A program made the position numbers and the translations under genes. A model generated the notes under the pieces. It was not told the DNA's origin. It searched no databases and was given only the letters and a program-made list of their open reading frames with translations. Of a stretch of 64,000 nt of DNA, positions 1 to 13,200 are shown piece by piece. Each line of letters starts with the position of its first letter. Position 1 is the first letter of the stretch. The DNA is from Setophaga petechia (taxonomy: Eukaryota; Chordata; Aves; Passeriformes; Parulidae), in assembly GCA_024362935.1 (NCBI GenBank), contig JANCRA010000031.1, forward strand, positions 10,310,001 through 10,374,000, in the 5' to 3' direction.

Positions 1-881
1 ATAATTATCTTAAAATGAAAAAAAAAAAGTAAAAGGGAACTGCAGCAATGAAGTTATGTAAAATACACTTTAAAAACACATATTTACAAAATGTAAATTA
101 CTAGTTACTGGATTAAAGAATTCTATCTGCATTAATATCTTGTAATATGAATTCTGGAGATGACAAGTAACATGGGGAGTACTTTGCTTTAGGCAAATTA
201 AGCAGAATAGAAATTGCATAAACAGGGAAAACTAAATGGTAGGCTAGAAATTGTCTTGCAATTTTAAAAACAAAAAAATTGGTTGTTTTAAACTACTTTG
301 AAATTATTTTGATTACCTGCTATTGTTAAAAATCAAGATCTAAAATTACTATCACTAGAAAAGAAAAAAAATACTTGATTTAAAATCAGATAGTTTGATA
401 AATTTTTTCTCTATCTGACTAAAAAGAAAACAATATCATCTTTAGTAAGTTATTTTTTAATCTCACAATTGTTTAATTCTTAATGGAAATATTTTTTTAA
501 TTTATGTTTTGATATAGTAGTACTGGAAAACAGCACATTTTTCCCACATATTCTGACCACAAGGTGTTCACCAGTGAAAAGCAAAACAGGTGGTTTTTCT
601 TCTAAGCTGATCCTAAAAGCACATTTTAGTGGTCATTAAACTTTTATTCAGTGACACACAAATTCTTCTGATTGTTTAAACCAATAAACAGTACTATTTC
701 CTTTCAAAAAATGTAAATATCCCAGAAAAAAAAATTAATAAAACTATTTAGTATGTCAAGTGAGTAGACTCCTTAAAATACACAGTACTAAAAATTTAAT
801 CGAGCTGTAGCAACTTATATAGCAGGAAATGAGCACTCGGACATGTTCACACTCACTTTAAATGAATGACAAGTTACTTAC
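1..881 (-). other. RFX4: RFX4 intron 2, partial
   Basis: AT-rich sequence directly after the coding exon 2 donor (GTAAGT on the minus strand, 881 downward). I see no reading frame resembling the next RFX4 exon, which should begin with the acidic segment before the DNA-binding domain. That exon is therefore expected outside the window. Confidence 0.7.
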
Positions 882-968
882 TTTCATCATTAGAAACATT
901 CCCCAGAGAGGTGTGACTGGAATAACGTTTGTTTTCACTTTCATTGAGACATCGTTCAATCCAACTCT
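882..968 (-). CDS. RFX4: RFX4 coding exon 2
   Basis: This 87-bp exon follows an acceptor ending TTTTTGCAG and ends at a perfect GTAAGT donor. It enters in phase 1: the last G of exon 1 plus AG completes a glutamate codon. It then encodes [20 protein letters not shown] and continues LGNVSNDE, ending on the first base of the next codon. This is the acidic, serine-rich N-terminal segment that precedes the winged-helix domain of RFX4, and it is nearly identical to the mammalian sequence I recall. No known structural domain is assigned to this part. The exact consensus junctions and the matching phase with exon 1 across a 19-kb intron make this a firm call. Confidence 0.93.
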
Positions 969-1176
969 CTGCAAAAATAATAAAATATGCTCTTTTGTCT
1001 GTTTGTCTTTGCATAAAATACAAACTTGCAACAGATAAATCTAAATAAAATGTCAGCATTCAACAGATTATGATCTTGAACATTTGTATTAAAATATGCT
1101 CGGTCTGAGGATATTTAGCAAGAAAAATCTTTCTTGCTTTTAAACTTAGCTGTTGCTTTCCAGCTTCATTTTTTGG

Positions 1177-1212
1177 GGGGGGTTTGTTGGTTTTTTTTGG
1201 GGTTTTTTTGCT
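1177..1212 (+). repeat. G/T low-complexity run
   Basis: A stretch made almost only of G and T, with long G and T homopolymers. Runs of this type are common in songbird genomes. It lacks four evenly spaced G-tracts of three or more, so it is not a clear G-quadruplex. Confidence 0.6.
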
Positions 1213-4200
1213 TTTAAACTACAGAGGCTGAAACACTTCTGTGTACAAAACAAAGGTCCTCGGGATATTCTGTCCCCCATCACATGGTATGTTAAAAAAT
1301 AAAAACCAAATTAAACATGGAAATCACACTAGTTTTCAAGTCTTAGTCTGGCAAAGGCTTATATCCTTGAGTATTCCCGCTGGCTTTGGAAGAAATCTTA
1401 CCGGATATAAAATCAATAATTCATGTGAATTTTGGTTAAATTGAGGATCAAACAGTGCTCTGTGAAGCCCAGTCCTACAACCTCATTCACACTGGTGGAG
1501 TCCCAGGCACTATCTTTTCCTCACTGGTACAAGTCCAGTGTAGCAAGTCAGCAGCTGCTGAGCTGCTCAAACCTTTGTCACCCCACAGTGCAAACGAAAC
1601 CACTCCTGTTCCTCCCTGTTTTTCAATACATTCCCACCAGTCAGATGAGTTGCCTACAGCATTGCATTGATTTGAATCCACTGTTCTTCCTGGAAGCTAT
1701 AACTTATGCCCCCTCATGACTTTAGAGGATGCACCAGGCTCAGCAGAATATACTGTTACAGGTCTTCAGGGCAAAAGTTACACCTTCTTATGTGTTTCCT
1801 TGGCCAAGTATGATGAGTTTGTCTAAATCCCTAGGTACTGCTACAATAAACTGATTTCCCTCAAAAGATTATTTTTCAAGGGTGTGAACGTGGGCAGAAA
1901 CGAGTTTATGCTCAGAGAACTCCCTGTGGTCAAAGCAAGAAAAAGAAGGGATAGATGGAAGTCTGCAAGGCAACCCTGCAAGTTATGACAGAAAACAACT
2001 CCACTGAGTAAAGAGATACACAAGAAACAAGGGGGAACAGGCCTCGCTGTCAGCAAACTGCCAGAGCCAGAAACACCTTCAAAGACATGGAAATGGCTCC
2101 AGATTCCTTTCCATAAGCGCCCCCACCAGCCACCAAGCTACCTGCATAGCATAGGCAGTAGTCTGCCAGCGAGCGAAAGCCCATCACAGCAGCAGGCTTG
2201 AAGGGAAAGCAGGAACCCAGCATTTTGGGAAAGCTGCCCATCTGGTTTATAGAAGATAAAAGTTGGTATGACCTAATTTCAGCACTAGATGCCAGTAAAC
2301 AAATAAATGGTCATGGCCAAATACATCCTGCAGGAAAAAAATGCTTTTTAAACCCAGGCAGTTGTATAAAACTGTGCATATTCCTCTGTACACATCTCCT
2401 CTACTGCCACGTAAACAAAAGGGCAATGGCACCTGTGCAGAATCTCAGAAGGGTGTGCTGAGAACCCTTTAGAGCTAATTTGCAGGCCATGCCACGGGCC
2501 TCCAGGTACTGTTGCTTTGTGTGCTTGTGGTTTTCAGGCGGTGTTGTGACAGCTCCAGGTTATTCCCCTCCCCAGTTATTCACAGTAGGAACATGCTGCA
2601 GTGCTGCCTTCACCAATACAAGCATGTCCCTGCATTCATCTTCCTCATTCACCATCACACTTGTGCCTAAGAAGCCTCACAGCCTGCTCCCTTAAGGTAC
2701 TTATCTGAAAACCATCAAAAAACCCACTTGTTGGCAATAGATTTTTAAAGGATATTTCTTCTCCTATCAAATTCAACACAGCCTTGTTTAAAAATCACTG
2801 TAAGAGTGCTGACATCATGATATAAAACCTGCCAGCAGGGCCCATGCTGTGAAATCAGTCCCTGCTCAGTTACAAACCCACAAGCCGGCAGCAACTCCAA
2901 CTTGGAGGCTTTCCCTGCTTGTGCTGCTCAGCTGCATGGGGTGGGGAAGTATCACCTCCTTGTCTGAGGGCCAACACAAGGATATGGCTGCTTTCTGCCA
3001 GATATCCTTTGCTGCCCTAAAAATGAGCTCACAGCATCTTCCCAGTCCTATTTTAGTACTGTGAGTTGACTTACAGGTGAAGAAAAACTTGCTGCTCAGA
3101 GCAACATCAGAGAGAGGTGCAAGAAGCCTTGGGAAAGATTACCTACCTCCTCCTCCTCCTTTCAGCACACAGCCATGGCTGTATATAATTCCCTTGGCTC
3201 TGAGCCCAGCTGCAGGGAGTAAAAGCAAAGGCGGCTGCCATTAGCACCAAGGGGAGACCAATGCCCAGCTCTGCCCTTTCTTTTCCTGCCGGCACTGAGA
3301 GCTGGGAAGCTGGGATGCATCCTCTTCCCTCCGCAGGAGGGAACTGCCAGCAGCCATCTTTAGTCAAATTCCCTGCCTAAGTAGTAGGAAAAAAACCCCA
3401 ACTTTTTAAGTGCCACTCCATAACCATTTTCATCATCCTTGTTCACGCAGTGTCCGTGATAGCTGCGCACATTCCCCTTTTTGACAGGAAAACCGGCCAG
3501 TTTACATTACCATGTATAAAGCCTGGAGCATGGTGCAGTTACAGTTTAATTATGTGCTGCAGCTCCTTTAGTCCTGAATCACCCCAGTTCAGCCTGCTGC
3601 AGCCTGAGTCTGGCTTTCCCTTTGTGGCTTTGCATTTAAATAGCTGATAGAAATTCTTCAGGCCTGAAAAGATACACGACCTGTCTGGCAGCAAAGAATG
3701 AAGAAAACTAACTCTTTTGAGCAAAAATGTCAGGGAGTTTATAGCAAATTTGTCAAATTATTTGGCAGATGACAAAATGTGACAAAACCAACTAACTATG
3801 TAAAAGTTGTATTATCTCATAAACCAAATTATGCAAGTATAAATAAATAAATATTCTAATATGTAACTTCATTTAATAACTAGCTATTTTTCTACTGTTT
3901 GTATAATGAAAAACATTTTTACAAGGCTTTTAACTCCCAATATTAATACCAGTGTCTTTAGGTATTAAAAGAAAACACAACTACAGTTTTGATAAAATTT
4001 TAAATAGTCCCATCAGCCCACAAAACCCAGGCACAGTAACACCTGCCCAAAATAAAACAAAAGGATAAAGAGGCAGAGCAAACAAAATCAAAACTCAAAA
4101 TTAAGCTTGACTTTTATAAGGTCTTTCAGAGTTAATAACATTAGATCTTGTTCCAGGCCTAAGGAACACACTGGGTTCCCTCTACATGTTGAATGTGCTT

Positions 4201-6563
4201 GTCCTCATGACACACGGGTGTGCCTGTCCCAGCAAGAAAAGGCCCATGGGGAACCTCTGGTGTCTCCAGGCTTTGGTTCCATCCCAAGTCTGGCACCAAC
4301 CGCATCACACTACTGTTCGAAATATGCATTGAGTGATGTGGGATGGAATTTTTTTTGCGATTAAAGCTTAATTATTGCACTTGAACCTTAGTTTTCACAG
4401 GCAGGATTTCACAGCAGGAAAACTCACAGAATGATGGAGAACTAAGCAGAAGTGCATATCAGACCTGATAACAATGATGAGTTATTAACACAAGATGAGA
4501 AACCCAAAATTTCCAATGGGAAGTGTTTGTGAGAACAAAAGAAACTACATCCTAATACAGCCCATATTTTTACTCACTGTGGTTTTAGTGCATCAAGCCT
4601 TAAGGCATTTCCTCTCCCCCTCTAGGACTCCTTCCCATCAGGAGTCCCAGCACACTGTACCCTCAATTGTACTGAAACAAGGATCAGCACTAGTGAAAAA
4701 GCAAAATAACAGATTAGGAATAGCTAGTAGTAAAATGTAGTATAGTCACTTACTCATAACTGTGTCACAGTATGGAAACTATCATAATCTTACTAGCAAA
4801 GAAAGAAAATAATGTTTTTAATTGCATTTTGAGGATCCATCTTCAAATATCATAGCAACTATTTAGTTTTGCACAGGTCAAGAGTGAACTGTAGTGAAAC
4901 ACACAACTGTGTTCCTCAGCCTTAAAATTTTTGTTATACAATTTTGCATACCACTAAATGCAGATACACTGTATCTGCTGTGGGATTCCTACACGAGGGA
5001 AAGGAGATCATTATTCAAATTACAATAATTTTCCCAGTGTAAATATTGTGACAGAATAAGTTACTATTACAACAACAAAAAAATTAGAAATTGTTCAAAA
5101 TTAAATGCTGAAAGATGAATTTAAAATAACTATGGATCTATTTCTGCTAATTTTGCCTCTTCTTTTTTTGATCCCAATCTTTCTAAAGCTGACACATCCA
5201 CTGAGACTCAAGCATCAGAGAATTTCACTTCCATTCCATGTGCCACCCTTTTAGCAAGAGAAGTTTAAACTGAACTTGTTTTCAAAAGCAGGCAGAGCAG
5301 AAGGTGTGTAGCTTCACCCTATCCCTACCAAGCCACCTCTTTTCAACAAACAGCGTATTTTCAATTGTATGGTGTTTCAAAGATTGAGCTGGGGAGACAG
5401 GCTTGGGAGCTCTGAGACAGAAATATGCAAGAGGTGTTTGGGGGCAGGAACTTTCATGAAGTATCAGAAATAAGAAGCAGAAATGTTCTTGAAATTTATC
5501 TTTGACAAATTATTTTGCCATTTTATCTCCTTCAGAAGTAAATGTTTTCTTCTGGAACACATCTTTGAAAGGCTTCTCCTCCAGAGCCTGAGTTGAGGTG
5601 ATGCAGCAGAGGAGCCTGCGTACTGCCAGTACATTTAATGAGATAACTACTCCCGGTGTAACACTTATTAGCTACCTGTATTTGCAGCCCACAGCACTCG
5701 TTACTCCCATATGGGCATGCTGTAGCAAGAGCAGGGCAACAGCCACTCAGGCTCCTCTCTGCAGAGAAGAGGAGATGGATCTGATCGCAACCACAATGGC
5801 TTCTGCTCCTGCTGTCCTTCCAGGAGGGTCAGGAGTAGCTGCAGTAACAGCACCACCTGTAATCACAGCCTCTTCTGGCCCTTAGGACCCACTGTGGCCA
5901 CAGGTGATGGGGGGCTTTGCCGCACAGCTTGGAACTGAGTGTACCCAGAGCTGCCGGCTTCAGCCCTGTGGGCGTGTATGTATGCCCTGAAGGGAGACAA
6001 GGAGGGTTTATGGGCAGAACAAAGTTCTTTGGCCACCTAATCTGAGCTGCATTTTGCTCACCTCATTCCCTACACAGTATATACAGTACTGGTTTTCCAG
6101 TTATGCCATATCCTCTGATCCACGTGTGGTCACAGCACTGGCATAATTGGGAATCACTCGTTTTTGCAAGTGTATGAGATGAGAATCCCCATGTCCTAGA
6201 GACACAGCCAAGGCTTTGATAATGACAAAATTTGCACAACCATTTATTTCACCAAAGCCACAGCAATTGCATGAAAAGCCCTCTTACGTGCTTTCAGCTC
6301 TAGACTGGCTCTCATATTCCAAATTTTTAAGTCACCAAAAAGCATGACAATTTACTTAGGGAGCTGAACACTGACCAGCTCTTCTTCCACATGAGTTTGC
6401 TTGTCACTGAAATAGAGTTATCACTGGAATAAGAATATAAGATTTGATAGGACCCAAACCACTTCTGGAGCTATATACTAACTTGGATAGCACAGCTGCA
6501 ACAGTCCAGCTCCTAATCTTTATTCATGATTGCTCTTGTAATTTTTTGCCCGTTTCTCGAGGC

Positions 6564-6568
<5 letters not shown>

Positions 6569-6595
<27 letters not shown>
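6569..6595 (+). repeat. Poly(A) run of 27
   Basis: An uninterrupted run of 27 A residues. The sequence before it shows no recognisable retroposed gene, and I saw no target-site duplication around it, so it is called only as a homopolymer. Confidence 0.9.
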
Positions 6596-7820
6596 GTTGT
6601 GAGTAACTGTGAGAAAACGTATCTAAAAGTAGATAATGCAAATATAAAGGAACTAGCAAATTGTAGTGCATTAATAAGACGATCTGATGGAAAAATTACT
6701 ATTTAGCGGTGAGGACAGTCTCAATTTTACAGTTCCAGTGACAGAAGAGGAACTCCTCTCATGCATACGGAGTCTTAGCACCCCTCTGAGTTATTTGTTT
6801 GATGTTCTCAGAGGGAAGAATTACTCATCTCTTCCTGCAGTATCTCTTTGCCAAGTGTCTCAGTACCAAGCTGGCCAGCAACACTGTCTAGCTGCTCATC
6901 TGATCTGTAACCACAAGAGAAAGTGGCTGCTAACAGGAGATTTAGCAGGTAAACACAATAACTCAAAAGTTCATGAGGCTGACTGAAGGTCATAGAACCT
7001 CCCGTTTCCATTTTGATAGCCCATGGTACCAACAGGAGAGTTGATGGGATGATATTCTATATATTTTCTTATTAATGAAACCATCACTGCCCTGACAGCG
7101 TCTTCTGTTGTCTGTTTCAGAGTAAGTGCTGAGGTTTGCAAGATTCATTGAGCTTTTCTCTGCAGAGCTGATCTTGCTCAACATGGCCTGAGACATGCCA
7201 GCACCCCAAAAACTCTGGTCATGCTCTCCATGTTGCATCATTGCTGTGGACACAGAACTTCTAACCTCTAGAGCTGTAAAATTCATAAAGTCTGAGTAGC
7301 CTACCTGCTTCAGCCATCCCTTAGTGTGCTGAAAATCTAATTTCTAAATGCTATCTGAATAAAAGTAAGGAAAAATGAGCCAGTGCATGTAATATTTTGA
7401 CAAATGCAAGTGCAGACTTCACCTTGTAACACTTCAATGTTTTGGAGCAATTGGCCATAGTTTATAAGACAAATCCCTAGTTTAAAACAGTCCCTTCAAG
7501 GCAAAAGAGATGATCTCTTTCTCTCAGGAGAAATCAGGAGATAAATTTGAAGTCTGACCCTCAAACTATTAAACACCTATTCTAGTACCTGCTGGATAGA
7601 ACATCTGGCCTGAGTAGAAGCAGGATTCATGTTCTGTATCTCTCTCACACCTTGCAGCACAGCACCACTGGTTACAGGCATATCTGCCACCTGAGAAGTG
7701 CTGCTGGAGTGCTGTGCAGGTTGGTTACAGCAGCGCATTTCAAGCAACACACTGCTTGAAAGAAAGCAAACAAAAACCACTTTATCTACAAAGCCTCGGT
7801 GTAATGCAAAAGCAAGACCT

Positions 7821-7863
7821 AAGCAAGATCTTGCTTAGCCTCAGCAAGATCTTGCTTAGCCTC
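7821..7863 (+). repeat. 21-bp tandem repeat built on a palindrome
   Basis: Two exact head-to-tail copies of a 21-bp unit (7822-7842 and 7843-7863). Each copy contains the perfect palindrome AGCAAGATCTTGCT. In the first copy the palindrome extends to 16 bp (AAGCAAGATCTTGCTT). It lies in RFX4 intron 1, with no gene or obvious transposon end beside it. Confidence 0.9.
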
Positions 7864-10039
7864 AGCACATTGTTATGAATAAGTGTGTCTGTGATATGAC
7901 AGGGCTTGGCAGCCACTGGCCCCCATTGAGGGCATTGAACTTACCAAAACCTACTAAAATCAAACAGAACAAGCTACTAGGGACAGCCAATCACACAGTA
8001 GTTTTCTAAGATTTAGGTTTTCATAGGTGATGTAATAAAAATGTTCCTCCTCTCCACTGCCAAATGAAAGGTTTCTGAGACCATACAAGGGTCACTATCC
8101 AGCTGCTGTTCCCTGTAACTGCCTCAGCACATAGACACTCCTAGTCCACAAATCAGCTCCTCTCTAACCATCAAGGGGGACCTGCCACAGAGACCCTGGT
8201 TCTGCTCCTTGCTGCCTCATTCTGTCAAGGCACACACCGTTCAGTCAGTGCATGCTAGCTGCCAGTAACATCTTCAAGCTTCACAGGAAATCATGCCAGT
8301 GTCCTCCTTGGTCCTGCACAGCCATCTTCTGTTCTTCCAAGAGACCTACTCCTCAGGGATGACAGTGACACATGGCCTTGGTGCAGATGGCAGAGCTGCT
8401 ACCCTGACAAGCTGCCAGATACTTCAGTGTTTTGTTTGCTAATCTAACTTTTTACTTCATTTCCAGCAGGGGAAAATGTCAGGCACTCTTGTTGCAGTCC
8501 TTTTGTTCTCATTTCTTGGCATACAATTCTATTGGATCTATTTCAGGGTTAATGGACATTGGTCCAGGGCACTTTGTAGATGCTGGCAGGAATGTTTTTG
8601 TTCTCTTTCTTTGACTTATGATTCTGAAAAAGCATTGTGAAGATTCTCCATGATAAGAATGCAAAGAAAAACTCTCTTGCATGTGAGAGAGCTCTTTTGT
8701 TTTGTTTAGCTAGATCTTCACTCCCAGTATTGATTTTCTGCTAAACTATTTGATAAAATATATTAAAAATTGACCTGCCATACTTAAACTAATAACAAAA
8801 AGCACCACAGTTAATAATTTTTTAACTCCTCCAGAATACTTGGGCAGAAAAGCTGGAATTTATGAGATGCACTATTCTTATGCTGTGCAGAAGTTCGTCT
8901 GAATGTTTCTTTCATTTAAGTTTTCTGGCAACAATATTCCTTGTTATGATGGTGCATCCTAAATGCAGATAAAACACCCCCAGAAGCCCGATAATACAAG
9001 ATGTTTCTGAATAATGATTTTGGTGTTTAGGGCAGCCTCTACCCTGGATCAAATAAGGAACTCCTATCTGCCCCCTTCTCTGGAATCACACAGCACATTG
9101 CTACTGCATTTCCAACTCAATATGCGTGTTAATTAGAAGTAGCCCTTTTCCTCTCCCAGTCACACACAGATGCTATCTATTGTTTAATTTTGAAGAGTAA
9201 GTTTCACCAGGCTGCTTGGTTCTTGCTTCATCAAAGCCATTCTTCATTTAGCAGAAATGCAAAGCTCACTTGGTCTGATTTCAGTGCGGTGACATTTCCT
9301 CACATTCCCTTAGTGACACCAGTAACTGACCAATTCAGCTCTCCCAGGCTGAACTTTAACTTACGTGGTTGTGCAACATGCAGCCAATCTTTTCATCAGT
9401 AAGATCATCACACACATCATGTGCCTTCCAAGCACCAACGCTGCAGACAGAAAAATGTGCCCTCATGCTTCCCCAGCAGGATCTGTTATGACTCCTTGGT
9501 CCGTCAGGATCTGCTGCATAACTCAGTGGAAAGGCTATCAGTGTCTCCAATTTAACTGCAATACGTCCTTTCAAGGAAATGCATACAAGTCTCTTGATCG
9601 TTGCCAGACCTATTCTTCTCCAGAAAAAAAGCTAAGAGTCAACTGATGCCCCTTTTTGTCCCAGATTCCATTAACTTCTTATGCTATTAACATGAGACAC
9701 ACAAGTGAGCTCATAGGGCCTTAAATTCTAGGTACCTCTCCCATCTCTTCCACCCTGCAGCAGTCTCTTCTCCCAAGCTTCTAAGTTAGACATTCCCAGC
9801 TGCTGTCATGGTCTCTCAGCTTACTAGTGTGCACGAGAAGACATGAAGTTCTCAAATCCTTATTTTAGCTCAGCTTCATTATTACACAGGTCTGGAATCA
9901 TTTGGCTGAGCAGGAGAGCTATGGCTCAAGAAACAGAATTTGCATCAAGTACCCATGAAATGCTTCCCTCTGCCTCAGGAACTGATGAATCCAGCCAATC
10001 TGGCACAGAGATGGTAGTACATCAGTAAGACAGCCCCAC

Positions 10040-10250
10040 AAAGATAAGAAAATGAAAATATGTGAGATATGGGTGGGGGATACACAAAACATTAGTTGTG
10101 GGGCTCAGGGGAGAGAGAGAGGAGCAGCAAGGCTGGTTGTTGGAAAGGAGGTGAGAAGAAAATGGAAAGGAAACAAAAGAATGAACGAGAAAGAAAAGGC
10201 ATGGTCAGAAATAAAGGATAGGAGAAAAGAAAGTAACAGAAGAGACTTTC
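10040..10250 (+). repeat. Purine-rich (GA) stretch
   Basis: The plus strand is dominated by A and G over about 200 bp, with GAGAGAGAGAGG and many GAAA/GGAAA blocks. An 18-base T run follows at 10253-10270. It is a compositionally biased tract in RFX4 intron 1 with no coding signal. Confidence 0.55.
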
Positions 10251-13200
10251 AATTTTTTTTTTTTTTTTTTAATCGGGAGAAAAGAGGTCATCTCTTAAAG
10301 TAAATATTCCTCATTAGAAACAGCATCCAGTTGAGCAGACTGGAAGAACATGAGAAGACAGACCCAAGTGTGCACAGAATACATGACTCAGGTGTTAGGA
10401 CATAATCACAGCAGTAGGAAAGAGACAATCCTTTAACTGAAAAAGAGTGTGAACTAAAATATAGAGAGGCTACATTGACTCAAATGGTGACCCCTTTTCC
10501 TCCCTTTATTAATATCTACTCCATATCTATCTGTTCCTCATTATTGTCAAAGGATGCTGCCATGACATCATTCACAACCATTTGGTGGGTAAATACGACA
10601 CACCAGACAGAAACAAATGAATGCTGTTGCTCTCAGAATGAACACAGAGAGTATCTGCCTACCAAAACTAGCAGGGAGGATATTAATAAATCACCATAAC
10701 ATCCCCCCACAAAGATTGGTACCCCTCAGAACTAATTTCATGCTGTTAGCTTTACAGTCTAAATTTGCTAAGTCACGATGTGCCTAGACTTACAGATTTG
10801 TAAACCTTGTACGAATTTAATCCCTTCCAAACTATCTTCCCTTCCTTTACAAAGTACTATGAAAGTAGACCAGAGCTTTTAAAACTAGGAGCCTGGTTCT
10901 TCTGAGAAGACTCTAGTCTCCTCTGAACAATATGCAAAGCAAACTCAGGGAGGGAACATGAGAAAAAAGAGAAGTCTTCTTTCCTCCTCCTTCTTTTGCC
11001 CAAGACTCACCAAAACAAGAGTCTAGTATTGAATATTCAGCACTGAACACTAACTGCTCAATAGATGGTCTGTTTGCAGAGCTCAAAGTGGAAATGACCC
11101 AGCAAGGAGAAGAGGTGCACACACTGCTCCATCCATGTGATTAAACTGCTCTGTAAACACAGTCCTCCCCACTTCTACCCACCTCATTACAATGGAGGCC
11201 ATTTGCTGCCCCTGCCACAACTCATTTTTAAAAAGTGTTTGCATTAGAGGGGCCCCTGCACCAGTATTGTCCCCACGACTCTACATTTAGGATAGGAATG
11301 TGAGTCCCAGCTAAGGAAAACCTCCGTTAGCCAGGCAGTCCAACCAGCAGGATGTGCTACTGCCACTGCTTGGGAAAAAGAAAGCACTGGCATTGTTTAC
11401 AGAGGAGCAGAGCAGGGAACAGTCCCTGCTTTCACCCTGCACAGAGCATGGGGCGAACACCACCAGGCAGCAGCCTTGTTCTGCCATGGACCTTGGAAGT
11501 CTCTTCAGTTCTCCTCCTCTGAGTTAAGACATTTTGCTGTCATACAGTAAACACCCAGGAGGCCGAGCTGTGACAGAGGTTGGTGTGCAAACACAACACA
11601 CCATTTAGCAAATGTGTCATTTGCACTATGCCTCTCATAGGGCCAAATTTCCCTTGATAACAAAAACATCGTTTATTCTACCCTTAACCCCAAAAGAAGC
11701 AGCCTTTTACTTACACAAAGTGCACGTTTCAGACCTGTCCTGCCAAGAATTCCTTCTCCAGCTCTTTCATCACGTTGTCCCCAGTGGGACCTCTCTCACG
11801 TGCAGCACTGGGCACAGCTCCTTTCCTGGTGGCCCTGGGGTGCCAAGCTTGTTAGCCAGCAAATCTCTATCCTGCTGCTTAGCCTGGTCTGGCAGACAGA
11901 GAGCTGGAGCTGAAGGGCTGTGTTGAGGGGTAGGTGAGTCCCTCCACCACCACATGAGCCTGTGGACGCAGGAACACCCACTGCAGGAGCAGGCATCTTT
12001 CATCACAGAGCAGCACAGGTCTGCTATGCCCTGACACACAGCACCTGGGGACCAGGACTCCACTTTTATATCGCTCTGCTCCATACCTTTTTTTATGGTG
12101 TCTATCAGGCCACTGTTACCTTAAGGACCAGCCAAGAATTTCTGTTTCCCCTTTTGCTTAAGCTTTTTAAGGAGTAAAGGAGCAGGAAGGATTTTACCTT
12201 CCTCTGAGCATCAGAGATAGCAACAGCCAGGAGTAGGATCCCTAGAAGCACTAGGCACTCATTTGCTTAATTAGGACATTCTGCCATAGGCTCGTGTTTA
12301 AACTCAATGTCAGAGGAGGGTGGGAACCACGCAAGTCAGGTTGTTGAGGATTTTTTTCCCATTTGAAGGCTAAGGTTTTGTCTACTTTCTACAACCATCC
12401 ATGAATTTTATTTAACAAATGGTCTGTTTCAGCAAGATCCTAAAGTATTAGGAAAACATACAGCCTTTCCCGCTTGGCCTCTGAAACAGCACCTGGTTTT
12501 TTGCAGTAGATTGCACCTTTGTCATATGGTGCTGAAGTGTCCTTAGTAGTAAAAAGGATGTTTTGTGAAGTCTTTTGAATCAGGTGTGCATTGCTGTCAC
12601 CATGGGGGAGCCGGCTCTGAAACACAGGTGATTCTACCCAGCACCAGATGACCAGTCATGAGACCCCACTAACGAACTGGACTCTCCCTCCATATTTCCC
12701 TTCCTCAGCTGTAACTGAGATAGTCCAAGCACTTCTTAAATAGTTTAGCAGTTAAAAGGGTTCTAGAAGGGAGAAAAAAATAAAAAGAGTGTATTAATGG
12801 TTCTAACATTGAATTTAGCGGTACTTCTAATTTTTTGGTTTTTTCACTATTTTTAAATTTCCTTTGTCACTGCATTTCTGGTATTTATTGCTTTACAAGT
12901 ATAGCACAAGCTAGATCTCAACATACAGACCTCTACAAGAACAGAAAGCTCCTGTCTTTTTTTTTTCTTTGTTGACCTGTAGATCTCATTTGCAAACTTA
13001 TATTTGTTTATAAGACATTTTTCATTTAATGAATTTTACTTGCCTTAACATGAACATCTCTAAGTCTTGCCCCAAGTAGCCAAACCAGCTGAAGAAACAG
13101 GACTCTGATAGTATAATTCTAAGGAGTGAAAGTTTAAAAAGAGAGGAAAGACAAGGTGAATGACAACAAGTATTCCCAAGTATTTCTACTTACAGTATTC

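Noticed and set aside
1177..1212. G-quadruplex candidate
   Set aside because: Only two G-tracts of at least four bases are present; the intervening GG pairs do not supply the four tracts needed for a standard motif.
6569..6595. Poly(A) tail of a retroposed copy
   Set aside because: The upstream sequence has no gene-like content and no flanking duplication was visible.
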